From assembly GCA_963727045.1 (NCBI GenBank), contig CAVSES010000002.1, forward strand, positions 434,001 through 498,000: a stretch of DNA of 64,000 bases, in the 5' to 3' direction. The notes beneath the pieces were generated by a model. The model was not told where the DNA came from, made no database searches, and saw only the letters and a list, made by a program, of their open reading frames with translations. Origin of the DNA: Bog-1198 sp963727045 (GTDB lineage: Bacteria; Pseudomonadota; Gammaproteobacteria; Steroidobacterales; Steroidobacteraceae). Positions 1-10,484 of this stretch are shown here, one piece after another. The translations under genes were made by a program, and so were the position numbers. The first letter of the stretch is position 1; the number at the start of each line of letters is the position of its first letter.

Positions 1-23
1 ACGTTCCCACGCAGTGCAAGTAA
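1..23 (+). CDS. probable 3' end of a type IV major pilin gene (partial)
   Basis: In the third frame the first bases read V-P-T-Q-C-K followed by TAA. A short tail with a penultimate cysteine, as in the disulfide loop of type IV pilins, sits just before a strong terminator and the pilB-pilC-pilD genes, which is where pilA lies in many gammaproteobacteria. Only six codons are visible, so this rests mostly on context and could be chance. Confidence 0.35.
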
Positions 24-47
24 CGAGCTAGGTCTCTAGAGCTCTAC

Positions 48-79
48 GGAAGCCCCTCAATCGAGGGGCTTCCTTTTTT
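48..79 (+). terminator. Rho-independent terminator
   Basis: A perfect GC-rich stem (GGAAGCCCCTC with its complement around a short loop, positions 48-73) is followed directly by six T residues (74-79). It would end the transcript of the gene to its left and separate it from pilB. Confidence 0.9.
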
Positions 80-161
80 GGCGACCCCTCGCGGGCAAGC
101 CATTCATTCTGCGATCAATGTCACGAGGGCAGTACCGCCGATGTGCGAGTATTGGGATGAT

Positions 162-191
162 TTGACAATTGCTCACTCTGCTATCGATAGT
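162..191 (+). promoter_or_regulatory. candidate sigma-70 promoter for pilBCD
   Basis: A consensus -35 TTGACA at 162-167 is followed after 18 bases by GATAGT at 186-191, a fair -10. It lies about 40 bases before the chosen pilB start, in the gap after the terminator. The -10 is imperfect and no second element supports it. Confidence 0.35.
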
Positions 192-228
192 AGACGAGGA
201 GCAACGCGCCGGAGTTTACCTTAAGTCC

Positions 229-1977
229 ATGAATGATAACGCAATAGCGTCGGTTGGCGGCACGAGTCGCGTGGCCTTAGGCGGCCTTGCGCAGCGCCTG
301 GTTCAGGACGGACTGCTGGACGAGCAGGCCATGCAGGACGCTATTGTCAAAGCAAAGGAAAAGCGCGCCAATTTGGTCACCCATCTAGTCGCCGCGAATC
401 TCGCCACGGCTCGCGATATCGCCATTTCCGCCTCGAACGAGTTTGGCGTGCCCTTGCTGGATCTGGACGCGGTCGCCCTGGACATGGACGCGGTCCGGGC
501 GGTGAGCGACAAGCTCCTGCAAAAGCATCGCGTATTGCCGCTGATGAAGCGCGGCAAGCGCCTGTTCTTGGCGGTGGCGGACCCCACCAATCTGCATGCG
601 CTCGATGAGATCCGCTTCCAGACGTCGATGAGCATCGAGTTCGTCGTCGTCGAAGACGACAAGCTGCAGATGGCTGTCGGCAAGGCCATGGATCAGGCCG
701 ACGCGGCCATGCCGAGCCTTGACAGACGATGACTTCGATCTCGAGAATCTCGAGGTCACCGGCGGCGACGAAGACCCCAATGCGGAAGCGCTCGGCCGCG
801 ACGATGTTGAAGACGCCCCGATCGTGCGCTTCGTCAACAAGATATTGCTCGACGCCATCAAGAAGGGCGCATCGGATATTCACTTCGAGCCCTACGAGAA
901 GATGTTCCGCATCCGTACGCGGTTGGACGGCGTCCTGAAAGAAGTCGCGTTGCCGCCCGTGCAACTCGCGGTCAAGATCGTCGCCCGCCTCAAAGTCATG
1001 GCGCGGCTCGACATCGCGGAGCGCCGGGTGCCGCAGGACGGCCGCATCAAAATGCGGCTGTCGAAGAACCGGGCCATCGATTTTCGCGTCAGCACCTGTC
1101 CCGACATTGTTCGGCGAAAAGGTGGTCACCCGTATTCTCGATCCGTCCAGCGCGATGCTCGGCATCGACGCACTCGGCTACGAGCCGGTTCAGCGTGAGC
1201 TCTACCTGAAATATCTTGCCAAGCCTCAAGGGATGATCTTGGTCACCGGCCCGACCGGCAGCGGCAAGACCGTGTCGCTCTACACAGGCCTTAATATTCT
1301 CAACACCGAAGATTGCAACATTTCGACTGCGGAAGATCCGGCGGAAATCAACCTGCCCGGCATCAATCAAGTGAATGTGAACAACAAGGTGGGACTCACG
1401 TTCGCATCGGCTCTGCGCGCATTTCTTCGCCAAGACCCCGATGTGATCATGGTCGGCGAAATTCGCGACCTGGAAACGGCGGAGATCGCCATCAAGGCCG
1501 CGCAGACCGGGCACTTGGTGTTGTCGACCTTGCACACCAACGATGCGCCGCAAACCCTGACCCGATTGGTCGACATGGGCGTCAAGCCCTATGCGATCGC
1601 GACTTCGGTGAGCCTGATCATTGCGCAGCGCCTGGCCCGAAAGTTGTGCACCAACTGCAAGCAACCCACCGACATCCCCGCGGAAGCGCTGAAAAAAGAA
1701 GGGTTTCGAAGCCGCAGACATCGAAAACGGCATCAGAGTGTTCAGGGCGGTCGGCTGCGGACAGTGCACGGACGGCTATAAGGGCCGTATGGGTATCTAT
1801 CAGGTCATGCCCGTCACGGAAACCATCGGCCGCATCATCATGGAAGGCGGCGGCGCCATGGACATCAATGATCAAGCGACCAAGGACGGCGTTTGGAATC
1901 TGCGTCGTGCGGGCTTGGAGAAAGTGAGGGCCGGCCTGACGAGTTTGGAAGAAGTCAACAGCGTCACCATCGATTAA
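229..1977 (+). CDS. pilB: type IV pilus assembly ATPase PilB (frameshifted in this sequence)
   Basis: Cytoplasmic AAA+ ATPase of the GspE/PilB family that powers pilus extension. The reconstructed protein (about 580 residues) has the N-terminal GspE/MshE domain, the Walker A motif GPTGSGKT, an Asp box (ILNTEDP-like region), the Walker B region DPDVIMVGEIRD and a C-terminal zinc motif CTNC...CGQC. The reading frame breaks near 715, 1105 and 1705; each is mended by removing one base (for example agccTTgac, tgtCCCgac). The start ATG at 229 is chosen because the conserved domain begins soon after it. It is followed by pilC 22 bases downstream, so the two are probably co-transcribed. Confidence 0.93.
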
Positions 1978-1998
1978 GTTAACCGGAAGGATGGATTT

Positions 1999-3226
1999 AT
2001 GGCGATATCGGCAACCGCAGGGAAGAAAGAAACCCAGTTTTTGTGGGAAGGCAAGGACAAGCGCGGCAACAAGGTCCGCGGCAAGTCGCTCGCTGTCGAA
2101 CGAAGCGGCGCTGCGCGCCGATCTGCGGCGCCAAGGGGTGGCGGCCACGCGCGTCAAGACTCCCAGCACGGCGTTTCGATCCGGCGGCAAAGTCACTGCC
2201 GATGGATATCGCCGTGTTCGCGCGGCAGCTCGCGACCATGATGTCGGCGGGCATCCCCATGGTTCAGGCCTTCGAGATCATCGGCAACGGCCATGAAAAG
2301 CCGGCGATGCAAAAGCTGGTTCTCGACATCAAAGGAAGCATCGAAGGCGGCAGCACGCTGCACGAGTCGCTTGCAAAGCATCCGCTGTATTTTGACGATC
2401 TCTTCGTGAATCTGGTCACGGCAGGCGAGCAGGCCGGTGCGCTGGAGACGCTGTTGGACAAGATCGCGACCTACAAGGAGAAGACCGAAGCGCTTGAAGA
2501 AGAAGATCAAGAAAGCGCTGTTCTATCCGGCGGCGGTTCTGGTCGTTGCCGTCATCGTGACCGTGATATTGCTGATTTTCGTCATTCCGCAATTCGAGTC
2601 CTTGTTCAAGGGCTTCGGTGCGGACTTGCCGGCATTCACGCAAATGGTCGTGAACATGTCGAAGTTCATGCAGCACCAGGGTTGGATCGTGCTGATTGGT
2701 GGCCGGAGGCGGGATCTACGCGTTCCTGTATTTCCACAAGCGCTCGCGAAATATGCGCCGCGCGCTGGATCGCATGATGCTGAAGTTCCCGATCATCGGG
2801 CCCATCTTGGTCAAGTCGGCAATCGCGCGCTTTGCGCGCACGCTGTCGACGATGTTCGCCGCCGGCGTGCCCTTGGTCGAAGCGATGGAATCGGTGGCGG
2901 GCGCCACGGGCAATATCGTGTACGAAGAAGCCACGTTGCGCATGAAGGATGAAGTGGCCACGGGTCAACGCTTGCAGCGTGCCATGGAAAATACCGGCAT
3001 ATTTCCCAACATGGTCGTGCAGATGATCGCCGTGGGCGAGGAATCCGGGTCTCTCGACACGATGTCGGCCAAGGTCGCCGAGTTCTACGAGGCGGAAGTC
3101 GACAATGCGGTGGACAGCATGTCGAGCCTGATGGAGCCCATGATCATGGCGGTGCTCGGCGTGCTGGTCGGCGGCATGGTCATCGCCATGTACCTGCCCA
3201 TCTTCAAGCTCGGCTCCGCAATTTAG
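1999..3226 (+). CDS. pilC: type IV pilus inner membrane platform protein PilC (frameshifted)
   Basis: GspF/PilC-family polytopic inner membrane protein that couples the PilB motor to pilin polymerisation. Two GspF repeats are visible (around MDIAVFARQLATMMSAG and FARTLSTMFAAGVPLVEA), each followed by hydrophobic segments such as LVVAVIVTVILLIFVIP and the C-terminal MAVLGVLVGGMVIAMYLPIF. The N-terminus begins with the usual Phe/Trp-rich strand (FLWEGKDKRG). The frame breaks near 2085, 2180, 2495 and 2700. About 408 residues when mended, normal for the family. It sits between pilB and pilD as in Pseudomonas. Confidence 0.93.
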
Positions 3227-3264
3227 TCCTTCGCCGACCGCGCGGCCGAGACCCTGTTTAGCCC

Positions 3265-4199
3265 ATGCTGAACGATCTCGCCGCGCTCTACACGCGACGA
3301 ACCCGCGCTTTTCGCGGGCTCGGTGTTCGTGTTGGGTCTCGTCGTCGGCAGCTTTCTTAACGTCGTCATCTACCGGCTGCCCATCATGCTGGAGCGCGAG
3401 TGGCGCACACAGGCGGCCGAATTCCTGCCCAAGGTCGAAGACACCGCGGCGACCGCGTCGTTGATGCAGGCGGTTCCCGAACCCTTCACCTTGAGCACCC
3501 CGCGCTCCGCCTGCCCCGCGTGCAAGGCGCCCATCAAGGCCTCGCAAAACATTCCCGTGGTGAGCTGGCTGGTGCTGCGCGGGCGCTGCGCCTCGTGTCA
3601 GGACAAAGATCTCCGTGCGCTATCCCCTGGTGGAACTCGCGACCGGGCTCTTGTCGGCCTGGGTGGCGTGGCATTTCGGCTTCGGCGCCGCCGGCCGCAT
3701 GTGGTTTGGTGGTCACCTGGGCATTGATCGCGCTGACCGGCATCGACATGGACCATCAACTGCTGCCCGACGGCATCACCCTGCCGCTCATGTGGGCCGG
3801 CCTGCTCGCGGCGGTCATCATCGGCCCGATTGCGGGCAGCTGCGATTCCCGTGTCCCCGCGCGATGCCATCATCGGTGCGGCGTCGGGATATGTGAGTCT
3901 CTGGCTGGTGTTCCACGCATTTCGCCTGATCACCGGCAAGGAAGGCATGGGATATCGGGGATTTCAAGCTGTTTGCCGCCTTGGGCGCGTGGCTGGGCTG
4001 GAAGCTGCTGCCCTTGGTGATCCTGCTGTCGGCCGCCACCGGCGCCGTTCTCGGCATCCTGATGATCGTGCTGCGCGGGCGCGACCGCAGCGCACCCATG
4101 CCCTTCGGGCCCTATCTGGCGGCCGCCGGCTGGATCGCCATGATGTACGGCGATGCGCTGGTCGACGGCTATCTGCGCATGTCCGGTCTCAAGCACTAG
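3265..4199 (+). CDS. pilD: prepilin peptidase / N-methyltransferase PilD (frameshifted)
   Basis: A24-family aspartic protease of the inner membrane that cleaves prepilin leaders and methylates the new N-terminus. Visible features are the N-terminal segment GSFLNVVIYRLP, a zinc tetracysteine (CPACKAPI and CASCQ) and the first catalytic Asp region GIDMDHQLLPDGI. The second catalytic region (G-x-GDFKLF near 3950-3970) is restored only by mending a frameshift. Breaks lie near 3605 (extra A), 3700, 3840 and 3950. Mended length is about 311 residues, slightly longer than usual. Three bases separate its stop from the coaE start. Confidence 0.92.
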
Positions 4200-4202
4200 G
4201 CC

Positions 4203-4824
4203 ATGGACCGCCGCCTGCGCATCGGCCTCACCGGCGGCATCGCGAGCGGCAAGAGCACCGTGGCGCAGCGATTCGCGGAGTTGGGCGTCCCGGTGATCGA
4301 TGCGGACGAAGCGGCCCGCGCCGTGGTCGCGCCGGGCACAGCCGGGCTTCGAGCAAGTGGTCGAGCGGTTCGGCCCGGTGTCCTGGCCGAGGAACGGCGA
4401 ACTCGACCGGCGCGCGCTGCGCGACTTGATATTCACCGATCCGCGCGCACGGCGCGACCTCGAAGGCCATTCTTCATCCGCTGATCCGCGCCGACATGGA
4501 GCGAGCGTGCCGCAGCGGCGCCGGGACCTTACCTCGTCATGGCGATTCCGCTGCTGGTCGAAGGGTCGGCGCTCGCGCGATCGGGTGGATCGCATATTGG
4601 TGGTCGATGTGGATGAAGACGTGCAGCTCGAGCGCGTCATGGCGCGCGACGGCAGCTCGCTCGAACAGGCGCGTGCGATTCTGGCGTCGCAGGCAGCCGC
4701 GCGCGCGCGCCTGGCCGCCGCAGACGATGTGCTGTCGAACTCCGGGACCGTCACGGATTTGCGACAGGCGGTCGATCGCTTGCACGAGCGATATCTGCGG
4801 CTGGCCGCGGCGCAGCGGCGCTGA
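4203..4824 (+). CDS. coaE: dephospho-CoA kinase (frameshifted)
   Basis: Catalyses the last step of coenzyme A synthesis, ATP-dependent 3'-phosphorylation of dephospho-CoA. The N-terminus shows the P-loop GLTGGIASGKST and the following motif VIDADEAAR; the later part shows LVVDVDEDVQLERVMARDG, the lid and base-binding region. Frame breaks lie near 4345, 4465, 4520 and 4565. Mended length is about 206 residues, normal for CoaE. The pilD-coaE-zapD-yacG order is conserved in gammaproteobacteria. Confidence 0.92.
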
Positions 4825-4885
4825 CGGCGCATTTAACCTAAACCTGAGGTTTACCCTGGGCCTTGGGTTGGCTCAGAATAGGCAG

Positions 4886-5691
4886 ATGAACTCTTATCCC
4901 GATCCACAGGCCCAGGCGGACCCCGAGGCGGCGCCGATCGTCTATGAGCAGCCCCTGAACGAGCGCATGCGCACCTTTCTGCGCCTGGAATTCCTCTACA
5001 CGCAGGCCTCCTATCACAGCGAATCGCCCAATCCCTGGAGCTCCCGCGCCGCGGTCTCGAGCCTGCTCGAGATTCTGGCCATCACCGCGCGCGGCGACTC
5101 GCGCAGCGAAGTCCTGAAGGAGCTCGAGCGCCACGTGAACGTGCTCAAGGAGTACCAGTCCAAGACCGGCGTCGACCCCGGCCGCCTCAAGTCCCTGATG
5201 TCGAATCTCCTCAAGCTGCGCGAGGATCTGTCGACCGTCGGCGGCAATTACATGGGCCCCTTGCGCGATTCCGAGTTCTTGAGCGCCATCAAGCATCGCA
5301 GCGCCATTCCCGGGGGCACCTGCGATTTCGATCTGCCGGACTATTCCTACTGGCTCAACCGTCCCGCGGAGGTGCGCGCGGCCGAGTTCGGCAGCTGGCT
5401 CGCGCTGATCCGGCCTCTGTGCGACAGCATCGCGGAGCTGCTGTGGCTCACCCGGCAAAATGCCAAGCGCAAATCGGAGATCGCCGTCGGCGGCATTTTC
5501 CAATTGCAGTTCGATCGCGAGAACCCCTGCCAGCTGGTGCGCGTGACGCTGCCGCCCGATTCGGACCTGTTTCCCGAGATCAGCGGCAACCAGCATCGCT
5601 GCACCATCCGCTTCCTGAATTGGCCGACGCCACCAGCCGGCCGGTGCACGTCGAAATGGATGTGCCGTTTCTGTTGACCTGCTGCGCCTGA
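4886..5691 (+). CDS. zapD: cell division factor ZapD (C-terminus frameshifted)
   Basis: DUF1342 family protein that bundles FtsZ filaments. The conserved start YEQPLNERMRTFLRLEFLY and the middle region LRDSEFLSAIKHRS...PGGTCDFDLP are clear. Near 5630 the frame breaks; reading on in the next frame gives the expected end (PVHVEMDVPFLLTCCA) with its stop at 5691. The ATG at 4886 precedes an extra proline-rich leader of about 20 residues before the conserved part. It lies between coaE and yacG, the usual place. Confidence 0.93.
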
Positions 5692-5710
5692 GCTCAGGAC
5701 GCGAATATCG

Positions 5711-5908
5711 ATGGCCACCATCGTCAAATGCCCGACCTGCCGGCGGCCGGTGGAATGGTCGCCGGAATCGGCATACCGGCCGTTCTGCAGCGATCGCTGC
5801 CGGCTCATCGACTGGGCGCCTGGTTCACGGAGCAGCACAGGATTCCGGACGAATCGGCCGACCGGCGGCGAGGAATCGCCCGCGACGATCCGCCTGAAGG
5901 ATTCGTAA
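5711..5908 (+). CDS. yacG: DNA gyrase inhibitor YacG (two compensating frameshifts)
   Basis: Small zinc-binding protein that inhibits gyrase by binding GyrB. The Cys4 zinc site is present as CPTC near the start and CSDRC about 20 residues on, followed by RLID. The typical next motif LGAWF appears only in another frame: one base is missing near 5815 and one is gained near 5865, so the frame returns to end in ATIRLKDS. About 65 residues, normal for the family. Confidence 0.9.
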   Translation: MATIVKCPTCRRPVEWSPESAYRPFCSDRCRLIDWAPGSRSSTGFRTNRPTGGEESPATIRLKDS

Positions 5909-5911
5909 GCC

Positions 5912-6581
5912 TTGCAGCCTGAATTCTGGCACGACCGCTGGCGCGACGGGCCAGATCGGCTTTCATCAATCCGCGGTGGACCGGCACCTTGCAGCAGACA
6001 CTGGCCGGCGCTTGGGCTCGCCAAGCGACAGCCGCGTGTTCGTTCCCCTGTGCGGCAAGAGCCTCGATCTGCTGTGGCTGCGCGATCAGGGTCATGCCGT
6101 GACGGGCGTGGAGCTCTCCGCCATCGCGTTGGAGGCGTTCTGCATGGAACACGGCATTCCCGCGAGGCGGCGGATGCTCGATCGGCTTCGACGTCTACGA
6201 GGCCGACGGACCTCGCAGCTCTACCGCGGCGATTTCTTCGCGCTCACGCCGCGCGCTGCTCGGCCACGTCGCCGCCGTCTACGACCGCGCCGCGCTGATC
6301 TCTTGGACGCCGGAGCTGCGTGCGCGCCTACGTGGCAGCACATCACCGCGCTGACCGGCCGCGGCACGCAGATGCTGCTGATCGCCTGGAATATCCGCAG
6401 GCGCAAATGTCCGGGCCGCCGTTTTCCGTGACCGCGCGACGAGGTCGAGCGCCTCTACTCCCGCGCATCACGAGATCCGGGAGCTCGCGCAGGCAGGACA
6501 TCCTGGCGAACGAGCCGCGGCTGCGCGCGCGCGGCGTCACGCGAACTGCTCGAGGTGTGCTATCAGCTGATCCGCCGTTGA
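5912..6581 (+). CDS. tpm: thiopurine S-methyltransferase-like SAM-dependent methyltransferase (frameshifted)
   Basis: The N-terminus (PEFWHDRWRDG, then after a frame correction QIGFHQSAVDRHL) and the SAM-binding stretch FVPLCGKSLDLLWLRDQGH-VTGVELS are diagnostic of the TPMT family, which in bacteria methylates thiol, selenium or tellurium compounds. The reading frame is broken repeatedly after 5950; the C-terminus ELLEVCYQLIRR with TGA at 6579-6581 is recovered in the last frame. Start is a TTG three bases after the yacG stop, which directly precedes the conserved motif. Mended length is about 222 residues. The in vivo substrate cannot be told from sequence. Confidence 0.82.
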
Positions 6582-6595
6582 ATCAGACTTCACTC

Positions 6596-8884
6596 ATGGC
6601 CGAATCCCGCAATCCGGACGCTATCTGGCGCCCGCACTGGTCGCCTGCGCCGCGGCCACCGCACCGCACGCGGCGGAATTGACCATCGACCGGCTGTTCG
6701 ATGCGCCGGCACTGGCCGGCCCCACCATCGTCGGCTTGAAGATCTCGCCGGACGGCTCGCGCGTCACCTATCTGCAGGGCAAGCCGGAGGACAAGGATCG
6801 CCTGGATCTGTGGGAGTACAACATGCGCGACGCGGCCGCGCGCGTCTGCTGGTGGATCCGAAGCTGCTGGCGCCGGCCGAGCGCGAAACTGTCGGATGAG
6901 GAAATTGGACCGCCGCGAGCGGCAAAGAACCGCGGCGCTGTCCGGCATCCTGGAATACTCCTTCGCGCCGTCGGGCCGGGCGCTGCTGTTTCCCCTGGAC
7001 GGCCGTCTCTACTACTACGATCTCGCCAAGCCGCGCCGAAGGCGCCGTGACGCGAGATCACCGCACTCGCGCGGCTTCGCGACCGGACGCCGCCATTTCG
7101 CCGCGCGGGCGGCTACGTCGCGTACGTCCGCGACCAGAATCTCCATGTCTACGACCTCGCCACGCGGCACGGACAAGGCGCTGACCAGCGATGGCGGCGG
7201 CCCCATCAAGAACGGCATGGCGGAGTTCGTCGCGCAGGAGGAGATGGATCGCAGCACCGGCTACTGGTGGGCGCCCGACGATCGGCATATCGCCTTCGCC
7301 CGCGTCGATGAGACTCCCGTCAAGGTGACCGCAGCGCTTCGAGATCTCGGCCGACAACGTCGACGACCTTTCCGCAGCGCTATCCCGCCGCCGGCGGCGC
7401 CAATGTGCTGGTGCGCCTGGGCGTGGCCGACGTGCGCACCGGGGCCGTCACCTGGATCGATCTGGGCACGGACACCGACATCTATCTCGCGCGCGTGAAC
7501 TGGCTGCCCGACGGCAGGACCCTGGCGATTCAGCGCGAGAGCCGCGATCAGCGCCGGCTGGATCTGCTGTTCGCCGACATCGAGACCGGCCGGAGCCGCG
7601 TGGTGCTGACCGAAACCAGCGACACCTGGATCGATCTCAACGACGAGCTCACGTTCCTGAAGCAATCGCCGCGAATTCATCTGGGCCTCGGCGCGCGACG
7701 GCTTCAAGCACCTGTATCTCTACGACTACGACGGGCAGCTGGTGCGCCGGCTCACCGCCGGGCGCCTGGAGTGGTCGATGATTTCCGCGCGCGCGCCATC
7801 AAGGCCATCGACGAGAAGCATCGCCTGATCTATTTCACGGCCACCGAGAAGAGCCCCCGCGAGCGGCAGCTGTACCGCACCTCGCTCGACACGCAGGATC
7901 CGCAGCAAGGTCGACGCGCATCTCGCAGGAGGCGGGCGTGCACGGCATCACCATGTCGCGCGGACGCGCGCTTCTACGTCGACAATTTCACCAGCACGCA
8001 CCCAGCCGCCGCAGGTGAGCCTGCACGCGCGCCGACGGCAGGCTCCTGGCCTATCTGCTCGAGAATCGCCTGGACGCGCAGCATCCGGACGCGCCCTATC
8101 TCGCGGACAACTCGGTGCCCGAGTTCGGCACCCTGACGCGCCGCCGACGGCCAGACGCTGCACTACCGGCTGTTCAAGCCCGCGCACTTCGATCCCGGCC
8201 AAGCGCTATCCCGCCATCGTCGATGTGTACGGCGGTCCCGGCGTGCAGCGGGTGCTCGACGACTGGACGGGCGCCTCTTTCACGCAGATCCTGACGCGCG
8301 CGGGCTACGTCGTATTCCAGCTCGACAACCGCGGCAGCGCCTTCCGCGGCACGCGCCTTCCAGGCGCCGATCCACGGCAAGCTGGGCGACGTCGAGGTCG
8401 CCGATCAGGTGCAGGGCGCGCGCTGGCTCGGCTCGCAGCCCTTCGTCGATCCCGCGCGCATCGGCGTGTGGGGATGGAGCTACGGCGGCTACATGACGCT
8501 CATGCTGATGTTCAAGGCGCCGGAGGTGTTTCGCGCCGGCGTCGCCGGGCGCGCCCGTCACCGACTGGACGCCTGTACGACACGCATTACACCGAGCGCT
8601 ATCTCGGACCGGCCCGCGGACAATGCCGCCGGCTACGAGGCGAGCTCCGTGCTGCCCTATGCCGAGGAGCTGCGGGGCAAACTGCTGGTGATGCACGGCA
8701 TGGCGGACGACAACGTGCTGTTCCTGCACAGCACCAAGCTGTTCCGCAAGCTGCAGGATCTCGGCAAGCCGTTCGACGTCATGGTCTACCCCGGCGCGAA
8801 GCACGGGCTCGACGCGCCAGCACGACGGCCGCCATGCCTACGCGACGATCTAGACGGTTCTTCGACGAGAACTTGCGGCCATAG
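6596..8884 (+). CDS. S9 family (dipeptidyl peptidase IV-like) serine peptidase, frameshifted
   Basis: Probably a secreted or periplasmic peptidase that removes N-terminal dipeptides. The start region can be read as a hydrophobic leader (LAPALVACAAATAPHAAE) before ELTIDRLFDAP. An N-terminal beta-propeller follows (ISPDGSRVTYLQG; EFVAQEEMDRSTGYWW, matching the DPP IV Glu motif). The C-terminal alpha/beta-hydrolase domain has the nucleophile motif GWSYGGYM, then HGMADDNVLFLHS with the acidic residue and YPGAKHGL with the catalytic His. At least eight frame breaks occur along the gene. Mended length is about 760 residues, usual for S9B. It ends 11 bases from the convergent fic gene. Confidence 0.85.
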
Positions 8885-8895
8885 ATAAATCGCCT

Positions 8896-10031
8896 TCAAT
8901 GACGGCTGGGGATCCAACCCCAACCGGGGATCGCCAAATTATAGAACGTCGAGCGGCCCGCACCGCCTCGGACCAAGAGCGCTTTCGACCAGGTCGCTCA
9001 AATCGCGGTTGCTGTGAGACGGTTGTTTGCCTTGGTGAGCGCCATGTATTTTCGCGGGGTCATGCCGCCTTCGAACTTTCCGGGGCCCGCCCGAGCATTC
9101 GGGTGAGTGCTTTGCGCTGCCGCGCATTGAGCGGGACGTCTTTGTTGACGCTCCAGAATCGCGTTCTCACCAACGCCTCGTCGATGACCTCAGGCTCGAT
9201 TGGCAGGCATCGGCAAAGATGTTGGTGAACCAAAAGAGCCACTCGGTCACGTCGCCGGATCCGCGTTGGGCTCGATTGAGGGCGTCATAGTACGCAGTCT
9301 TCTTGGCCGAGATCTGAATGGAGAGCCCATGCAGACGGCTCGAGGATTCGCATCCTGTGAAATCGCCATATCGAGGATCGCGCGCCCGACGCGGCCGTTG
9401 CCGTCTGCGAAGGGATGAATGGACTCGAACGACACGTGCGAGAGTCCGGCGCGACACGGATGCCGTCCATAGCCGCGGCATGCTTGGAACCGTTGAACCA
9501 GTCGAGAAAGACGCGCATCTCCGAGGGGATCGCATCAGCCGGCGGACCCGCATAGTGCACCGTCTTGCGTCCCTCGGGACCGCTGATGACTTCCACCGAA
9601 TCCGAGCGGAAGCGCCCACTCTCGATTTGAGTCCGGCCAAATGACGCCCATCGCAGATCAGGCGCTGCCAACCGACGATCCGTTCTTCGGTCAAGGCGTC
9701 CGCCAATGGGCGGCGGCATCATTCATCACATCGATCAGGGCCTCCACCTGGCCGCGAGGCCGATGCGTCACTCGGGGTGCCAAGCCCAAGGCGGCCGCTC
9801 ACGGACGACCGCACGGCTTCGAAAGAGCGCTCGCCTTCGATGCCGCGGTCGCAACAGCGCTCCGCCCACACGTCGCGCTCCGCGGAACCGAGCCGTCTGC
9901 CCGAGCGCCTCCGCCTGCCCCGCAGGCGCCCCGCCGCCTCGGGCGCGACTCGAGGTCCACATCAGGCGCTTGTGGTCAAAGCTGAAGCTGGGCCAGCGGG
10001 CATTGTCCCATATCCAAAGCGGTTGGGGCAT
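8896..10031 (-). CDS. Fic family protein with N-terminal DUF4172 domain (frameshifted)
   Basis: Fic proteins transfer AMP or related groups to target proteins. The N-terminus WIWDNARWPSFSFDHKRL matches the DUF4172 domain that precedes Fic domains. After frame correction an IEGE motif occurs near 9855, resembling the inhibitory-helix signature, followed by VRSS and RLGLGTP. The catalytic Fic loop HPFADGNGRVGRAI is intact near 9390-9430, so the active-site His and the phosphate-binding residues are all present. The C-terminus (NARQRKALTRML, GGMTPRKYMALTKA) is the winged-helix tail of these proteins. Several indels interrupt the gene. Mended length is about 378 residues, normal for DUF4172-Fic proteins. 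The target is unknown. Confidence 0.83.
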
Positions 10032-10045
10032 AAACGAATCAAATA

Positions 10046-10076
10046 ATGATACGATTTGCCATCGTAAACGTATCAT
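10046..10076. promoter_or_regulatory. inverted repeat upstream of fic (possible operator)
   Basis: Perfect 8-base arms ATGATACG (10046-10053) and CGTATCAT (10069-10076) are separated by 15 bases, in AT-rich DNA starting 15 bases upstream of the fic start codon. Position and symmetry fit a dimeric repressor site acting on fic. No protein is shown to bind it. Confidence 0.5.
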
Positions 10077-10153
10077 CTCCGATAGGCAATAAATTCGCGT
10101 GGCAATGTCCAACGATACGTTCGATCTTGCCAAAGAGCGGTACCCCAACTATC

Positions 10154-10172
10154 ATGCACATGTGATGTGCAT
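10154..10172. promoter_or_regulatory. inverted repeat upstream of the ribbon-helix-helix-like gene (possible operator)
   Basis: A perfect palindrome ATGCACAT-GTG-ATGTGCAT lies 18 bases upstream of the ATG at 10191. Small ribbon-helix-helix proteins often bind such sites and control their own genes. The sequence differs from the repeat next to fic, so the two sites may serve different regulators. Confidence 0.5.
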
Positions 10173-10190
10173 GCATATTTGGAGAATCTC

Positions 10191-10484
10191 ATGGCTGCTA
10201 CAGAACGCATCCCGCTACTGGTAACGGCGACAAAGCGCTCTTCACGAAAAAGGCCAAGGCGTCCAAATTGACGGTAAACGAATTCGTTCGGCGTGCCGCT
10301 GAAGCTTATAACCCGACCGACGACGATGAGGCATGACACGTTTGGTGACGCAGGTGATGCAGACCACGCGGGAGGCGACCCTGGCGTTAGACGCGGCGCT
10401 CGAGTGCTGCGCCGCCCGTACAAGCGGCCTGCGGAGTCGACGCCGCCCGCGTCGCTCGGAGCATTAGATGAGCATGATGGATAA
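10191..10484 (+). CDS. small ribbon-helix-helix-like protein (frameshifted)
   Basis: A Shine-Dalgarno GGAG precedes the ATG by 6 bases. The mended product (about 97 residues) starts MAATERIPLLV, then KALFTKKAKASKLTVNEFVRRAAEAY, where the LTVNEFVRRAAE stretch resembles the strand-helix start of ribbon-helix-helix DNA-binding proteins. A second, helical half follows (LVTQVMQTTREATLALDAAL) and the end ALDEHDG overlaps the next gene. One base appears to be missing near 10230 and another indel lies near 10335. A role as antitoxin-like or autoregulatory protein is plausible but not shown; no named family is recognised with certainty. Confidence 0.5.

Noticed and set aside
1..47. tRNA 3' end before the terminator
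   Set aside because: No CCA end or paired acceptor stem is visible; a short pilin-like coding tail fits better.
160..185. Sigma-54 promoter upstream of pilB
   Set aside because: The bases TTGACAATTGC lack the invariant GG of the -24 element, so the site fits sigma-70 better.
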